Source: Aldehydirespirator sp965116865
Lineage (GTDB): Bacteria; Actinomycetota; Acidimicrobiia; Acidimicrobiales; Aldehydirespiratoraceae
Direction: 5' to 3'
Assembly: GCA_965116865.1 (NCBI GenBank)
Contig: OZ220727.1
Span: forward strand, 372,001-436,000
DNA: 64,000 bases
The translations under genes were made by a program, and so were the position numbers. Each line of letters opens with the position of its first letter. The first letter of the stretch is position 1. Shown here one piece after another: positions 61,815 through 64,000 of the stretch. The notes below the pieces were generated by a model, which did no database searches, was not told the DNA's origin, and saw nothing but the letters and a program-made list of their open reading frames with translations.

Positions 61815-62735
61815 ATGACCGAGATGACGACCAGCGTCGGCAGTGTGGAGCTGCGGGCTCCGGTGATGACGGCGTCCGGCGCGTCCGGGCATGGCGCCGA
61901 ACTGGCGCCTTACGGACCGCTCAGCGATCTTGGGGCCGTCGTCGTCAAGTCTCTGAGCGACAAGCCCTGGCCCGGCAATCCCGCCCCCAGGCTGCATCCA
62001 CTGCGCGCCGCCGCGGGGATGGTCAACAGCGTGGGCCTCCAGGGATCGGGCACATCGTCTTGGGTGGAGGACGACCTGCCCGCGCTCGTCCGGGAGGGCG
62101 CTGACGTGGTGGCGAGCATCTGGGGCGACACCGTCGACGGCTATCGCCGGGCTGCCGACTCGCTGGCCGAGGCGCCTCCGCAGGTGGTGGCGGTGGAAGT
62201 GAACGTCTCGTGTCCCAACACCGAGGACGGGATGTGCATGTTCGCACACTCCGCGGAGGCGACCGCGGCTGCGCTGGCCGCGACCGCGGGCTGCGGCCGG
62301 CCGCGTTGGGCCAAGCTGAGCCCCAACACGCACGAGCTGGTCGCGGTGGCCGCCGCGGCGGTGGACGGCGGGGCCGAAGCGGTCGTCCTCACCAACACGC
62401 TGGCTGGCATGGTCATCGACATCGACAGTCGCCGGCCCGTCCTCGGAGCACTCCGGGGCGGGGTCAGCGGAGCGGCGTTGCGCCCGGTGGCGGTTCGGGC
62501 TGTCTACGACGTGAGCGAAGCTCTGCCGGACGTGCCCGTAGTCGGCGTGGGCGGGGTGGCCTGCGGCGTCGACGCCGTCGAGATGCTGCAGGCCGGCGCG
62601 TCGGCAGTGCAGGTGGGCACCGCGATCTTCGCCGATCCGCGAGCCCCGTGGCGTGTTCTCGCCGAACTGCGGGAGTGGTGCCGGCGAGTGGGCGTACAAC
62701 GAATAGAAGAGCTGATCGGAGCAGCCCATGGATGA
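61815..62735 (+). CDS. pyrD: Dihydroorotate dehydrogenase, class 1 (1B-like)
   Basis: 306 residues from ATG 61815 (GGAG only 2 nt upstream); ATG 61824, with 11 nt spacing, is an alternative. FMN-barrel with VVKSLSDKPWPGNPAPRLHP, MVNSVGLQGSG, the class-1 catalytic cysteine in EVNVSCPNTEDGMCMF (about 130-145), WAKLSPNTHELV, LTNTLAGMVIDIDSRRPVLGALRGGVSGAALRPVA and the FMN-phosphate site VGVGGVACGVDAVEMLQAGASAVQVGTA. Class 1B enzymes normally need the PyrK iron-sulfur/FAD subunit, which is not encoded in this operon. The stop overlaps the pyrF start by 8 nt. Confidence 0.94.
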   Translation: MTEMTTSVGSVELRAPVMTASGASGHGAELAPYGPLSDLGAVVVKSLSDKPWPGNPAPRLHPLRAAAGMVNSVGLQGSGTSSWVEDDLPALVREGADVVASIWGDTVDGYRRAADSLAEAPPQVVAVEVNVSCPNTEDGMCMFAHSAEATAAALAATAGCGRPRWAKLSPNTHELVAVAAAAVDGGAEAVVLTNTLAGMVIDIDSRRPVLGALRGGVSGAALRPVAVRAVYDVSEALPDVPVVGVGGVACGVDAVEMLQAGASAVQVGTAIFADPRAPWRVLAELREWCRRVGVQRIEELIGAAHG

Positions 62736-63453
62736 AGCAGCACCCGCATCCCCGAGCGGTGTCGGCGGTGCCGGCCGGGGGGAGGTCCGCGACCGCCTAG
62801 CGTTGGCGCTCGACGTCGACGACTTGGTGGCGGCGTCCCGCCTCGCCCGTTCGCTTGTTGGACACTTCCGGGTCGCCAAGGTCGGTCTTGAACTCTACAC
62901 GGCTGCGGGCCCCGAGGCGATAGGAGCAATGGCCGACCTCGGCTACGATGTCTTCTGCGACCTCAAGCTCCACGACATCCCCAACACTGTGGGCCGGGCG
63001 GCCCGAGTGGTGGGAGAGCTGGGCGTCTCGTACCTGACGGTGCATGCCGCCGGCGGCGTGGAGATGCTGCAGGCTGGAGTCGACGGCCTGGCTTCCGGCG
63101 CGACCCGCCCGGCGGGAGTCTTGGCGGTGACGGTGCTCACCAGCGAGGCCGAGGCGGCCGCTACACGCGACCTGGTCGCCGAGCGCATGGAGACGGCATT
63201 CGAGGCTGGCTGTGCGGGCGTGGTCTGTGCCGCGCCCGATCTGACCGCGACCCGCCATGTCCGGCCCGAGCTCCTTCGGGCCGTTCCCGGTATCCGGCTG
63301 GCCACCGACCCGGTGGACGACCAGCGGCGGGTGGCGTCGCCGGTGCAGGCGCTGGCCGCCGGCGCGGACCTGCTGGTCGTCGGCAGGCCGGTGACACGGG
63401 CCGCCGACCCTGTCGAGGCCGCCGAGCGTCTGCACCGAAGCCTCCGGCAATGA
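62728..63453 (+). CDS. pyrF: Orotidine 5'-phosphate decarboxylase
   Basis: 241 residues from ATG 62728, overlapping the pyrD stop by 8 nt. Catalytic DLKLHDIPNTVGRAARVV (D-x-K-x-x-D), LALALDVDDLVAASRLARSL at the N-terminus, KVGLELYTAAGPEA, LTVHAAGGVEML, VPGIRLATDPVDDQRRVASPVQALAAGADLLVVGRPVTRAADP as the phosphate-binding end. This is the standard group I OMPDC, not the larger mycobacterial (group 2) form. The N-terminal 18 residues are extra. Produces UMP; orotate phosphoribosyltransferase (pyrE) is not in this window and must lie elsewhere. Confidence 0.96.
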   Translation: MDEAAPASPSGVGGAGRGEVRDRLALALDVDDLVAASRLARSLVGHFRVAKVGLELYTAAGPEAIGAMADLGYDVFCDLKLHDIPNTVGRAARVVGELGVSYLTVHAAGGVEMLQAGVDGLASGATRPAGVLAVTVLTSEAEAAATRDLVAERMETAFEAGCAGVVCAAPDLTATRHVRPELLRAVPGIRLATDPVDDQRRVASPVQALAAGADLLVVGRPVTRAADPVEAAERLHRSLRQ

Positions 63454-63592
63454 GGTCTCCCCGCCCGCGGGCTCGATAAATCTCGCGGCGTGTTGCCAGG
63501 ACTCGGACCGTGAGGCCTCCCGGTCCGCAGCCTCGATGCTCCCCGAGCAGACGCAGTTCGACGACCCGGTGGCAAGTCCTCGCCGTCTTGGC

Positions 63593-63598
63593 TAATCT
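63593..63598 (+). promoter_or_regulatory. -10 box of a leaderless mihF transcript
   Basis: TAATCT lies 8 nt before the ATG of mihF, placing the expected transcription start at or next to the start codon. No clear -35 hexamer. It suggests mihF has its own promoter independent of the pyr operon, and no ribosome binding site is present. Confidence 0.5.
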
Positions 63599-63606
63599 CA
63601 CAACTT

Positions 63607-63918
63607 ATGTCTAAACCGTTCTCCATTTCCGATGACGGCAGGCGAGAGGCCCTCGCCAAGGCTGCAGTGGTTCGCCGCGAGCGGGCAGAGCTCCGCTTGC
63701 AGCTCAAGGCCGGCGACGTCACCGTCTCGGATCTCCTCGACCGCCTCGACGACGACACCGTCGGGAAGATGAAGGTCCTGACCGTGATCGAGTCGCTCCC
63801 CGGCGTGGGAAAGGTCAAGGCTCGCAAAGCGATGGAGGGCATCGGGATATCCGAGCGCCGCCGCCTGCGCGGTCTCGGCCGCCAGCAGCGCAGCCGGCTG
63901 ATCGACGCCTTCGGCTGA
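63607..63918 (+). CDS. mihF: Actinobacterial integration host factor (mIHF)
   Basis: 103 residues, the usual size. The N-terminal helix (FSISDDGRREALAKAAVVRRERAELRLQLKAGDVTVSDLLDR) and the helix-hairpin-helix SLPGVGKVKARKAMEGIGISERRRLRGLGRQQRSRL match mIHF of mycobacteria and streptomycetes, a nucleoid-associated DNA-binding protein essential for mycobacteriophage L5 integration. Location between the pyr operon and (by synteny) gmk is the conserved actinobacterial order. A 17-bp sequence covering its last codons is tandemly repeated just after the stop. Confidence 0.96.
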   Translation: MSKPFSISDDGRREALAKAAVVRRERAELRLQLKAGDVTVSDLLDRLDDDTVGKMKVLTVIESLPGVGKVKARKAMEGIGISERRRLRGLGRQQRSRLIDAFG

Positions 63919-63963
63919 TCGGCGCCTTCGGCTGATCGGCGCCGGGTCGGTAGCCTCGCGGGG

Positions 63964-64000
63964 GTGACCTCCCTCGAGGACCGTACCGTTGACCGGCGCC
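63964..64000 (+). CDS. Start of a next gene, probably gmk (partial)
   Basis: GTG at 63964 opens a frame (V-T-S-L-E-D-R-T-V-D-R-R) to the window end, 7 nt after TAGCCT (63951-63956), the leaderless spacing seen for other genes here. In actinobacteria guanylate kinase follows mihF, so gmk is the expected product; twelve codons do not allow a check. Confidence 0.35.
   Translation, partial: MTSLEDRTVDRR

Overview
The window is high-GC DNA from an actinobacterium, possibly of the Acidimicrobiia type (an inference). The evidence is an actinobacterial integration host factor (mIHF) gene beside a pyrR-pyrB-pyrC-carA-carB-pyrD-pyrF operon, frequent GTG starts, several genes whose start codon lies 6-8 nt after a -10 box (leaderless architecture), and a giant secreted Calx-beta protein ending in Actinobacteria-style S-layer-homology-like repeats. 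About 43 kb of accessory DNA is followed by about 21 kb of ordinary chromosome (the giant surface protein and pyrimidine biosynthesis).

Region 1 (1-5.7 kb) is a minus-strand set: a DUF5131 (phage Gp37/Gp68-like, three-Cys motif) gene with its partner TcmP, and an FAD-dependent oxidoreductase overlapping a deoxyribosyltransferase-like/thymidylate-kinase fusion. A plus-strand membrane protein follows. Region 2 (5.9-16.2 kb) is an integrative mobilizable element: tyrosine recombinase, Xre-type repressor and excisionase-like protein on divergent promoters, an Ala-rich lipoprotein whose leader can fold into competing hairpins, hypothetical genes, a possible oriT tract, and a MobF relaxase-helicase.

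Region 3 (16.4-38.5 kb) is a dense defence island. The plus strand carries an SNF2 helicase with a C-terminal DUF3883 nuclease-like domain, a defence-type hypothetical protein, a DUF1156 DNA methyltransferase and a HEPN-DUF499 ATPase, which together look like one helicase/methylase/ATPase system. Two minus-strand modules sit between these genes: a catalytically degenerate long Argonaute overlapping a PD-(D/E)XK-like nuclease gene, and a DUF2442/DUF4160 pair. A 1360-residue nuclease-plus-P-loop ATPase (STAND-like) and a TIGR04141/DUF6119 protein follow.

Region 4 (38.6-43.2 kb) is a toxin-antitoxin and scar zone: a nucleotidyltransferase TA pair (MenT/AbiEii-like), the 3' half of a tRNA-Pro (probable att remnant), an ISL3 transposase fragment, an AbiEi/AbiEii system with a 4-bp overlap, a decayed and duplicated 3' end of a second DUF1156-type gene, and an IS30 transposase N-terminal fragment.

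Region 5 (43.4-53.9 kb) is one gene for a 3478-residue exported protein with cadherin-like sandwiches, two propeller-like blocks, 17 Calx-beta units (11 of them near-identical 363-bp repeats), a 38-residue proline tract and three SLH-like modules. Region 6 (54.2-63.5 kb) is the de novo pyrimidine operon with a PyrR-binding RNA motif next to the pyrR ribosome binding site, then mihF and the probable start of the next gene (gmk by synteny).
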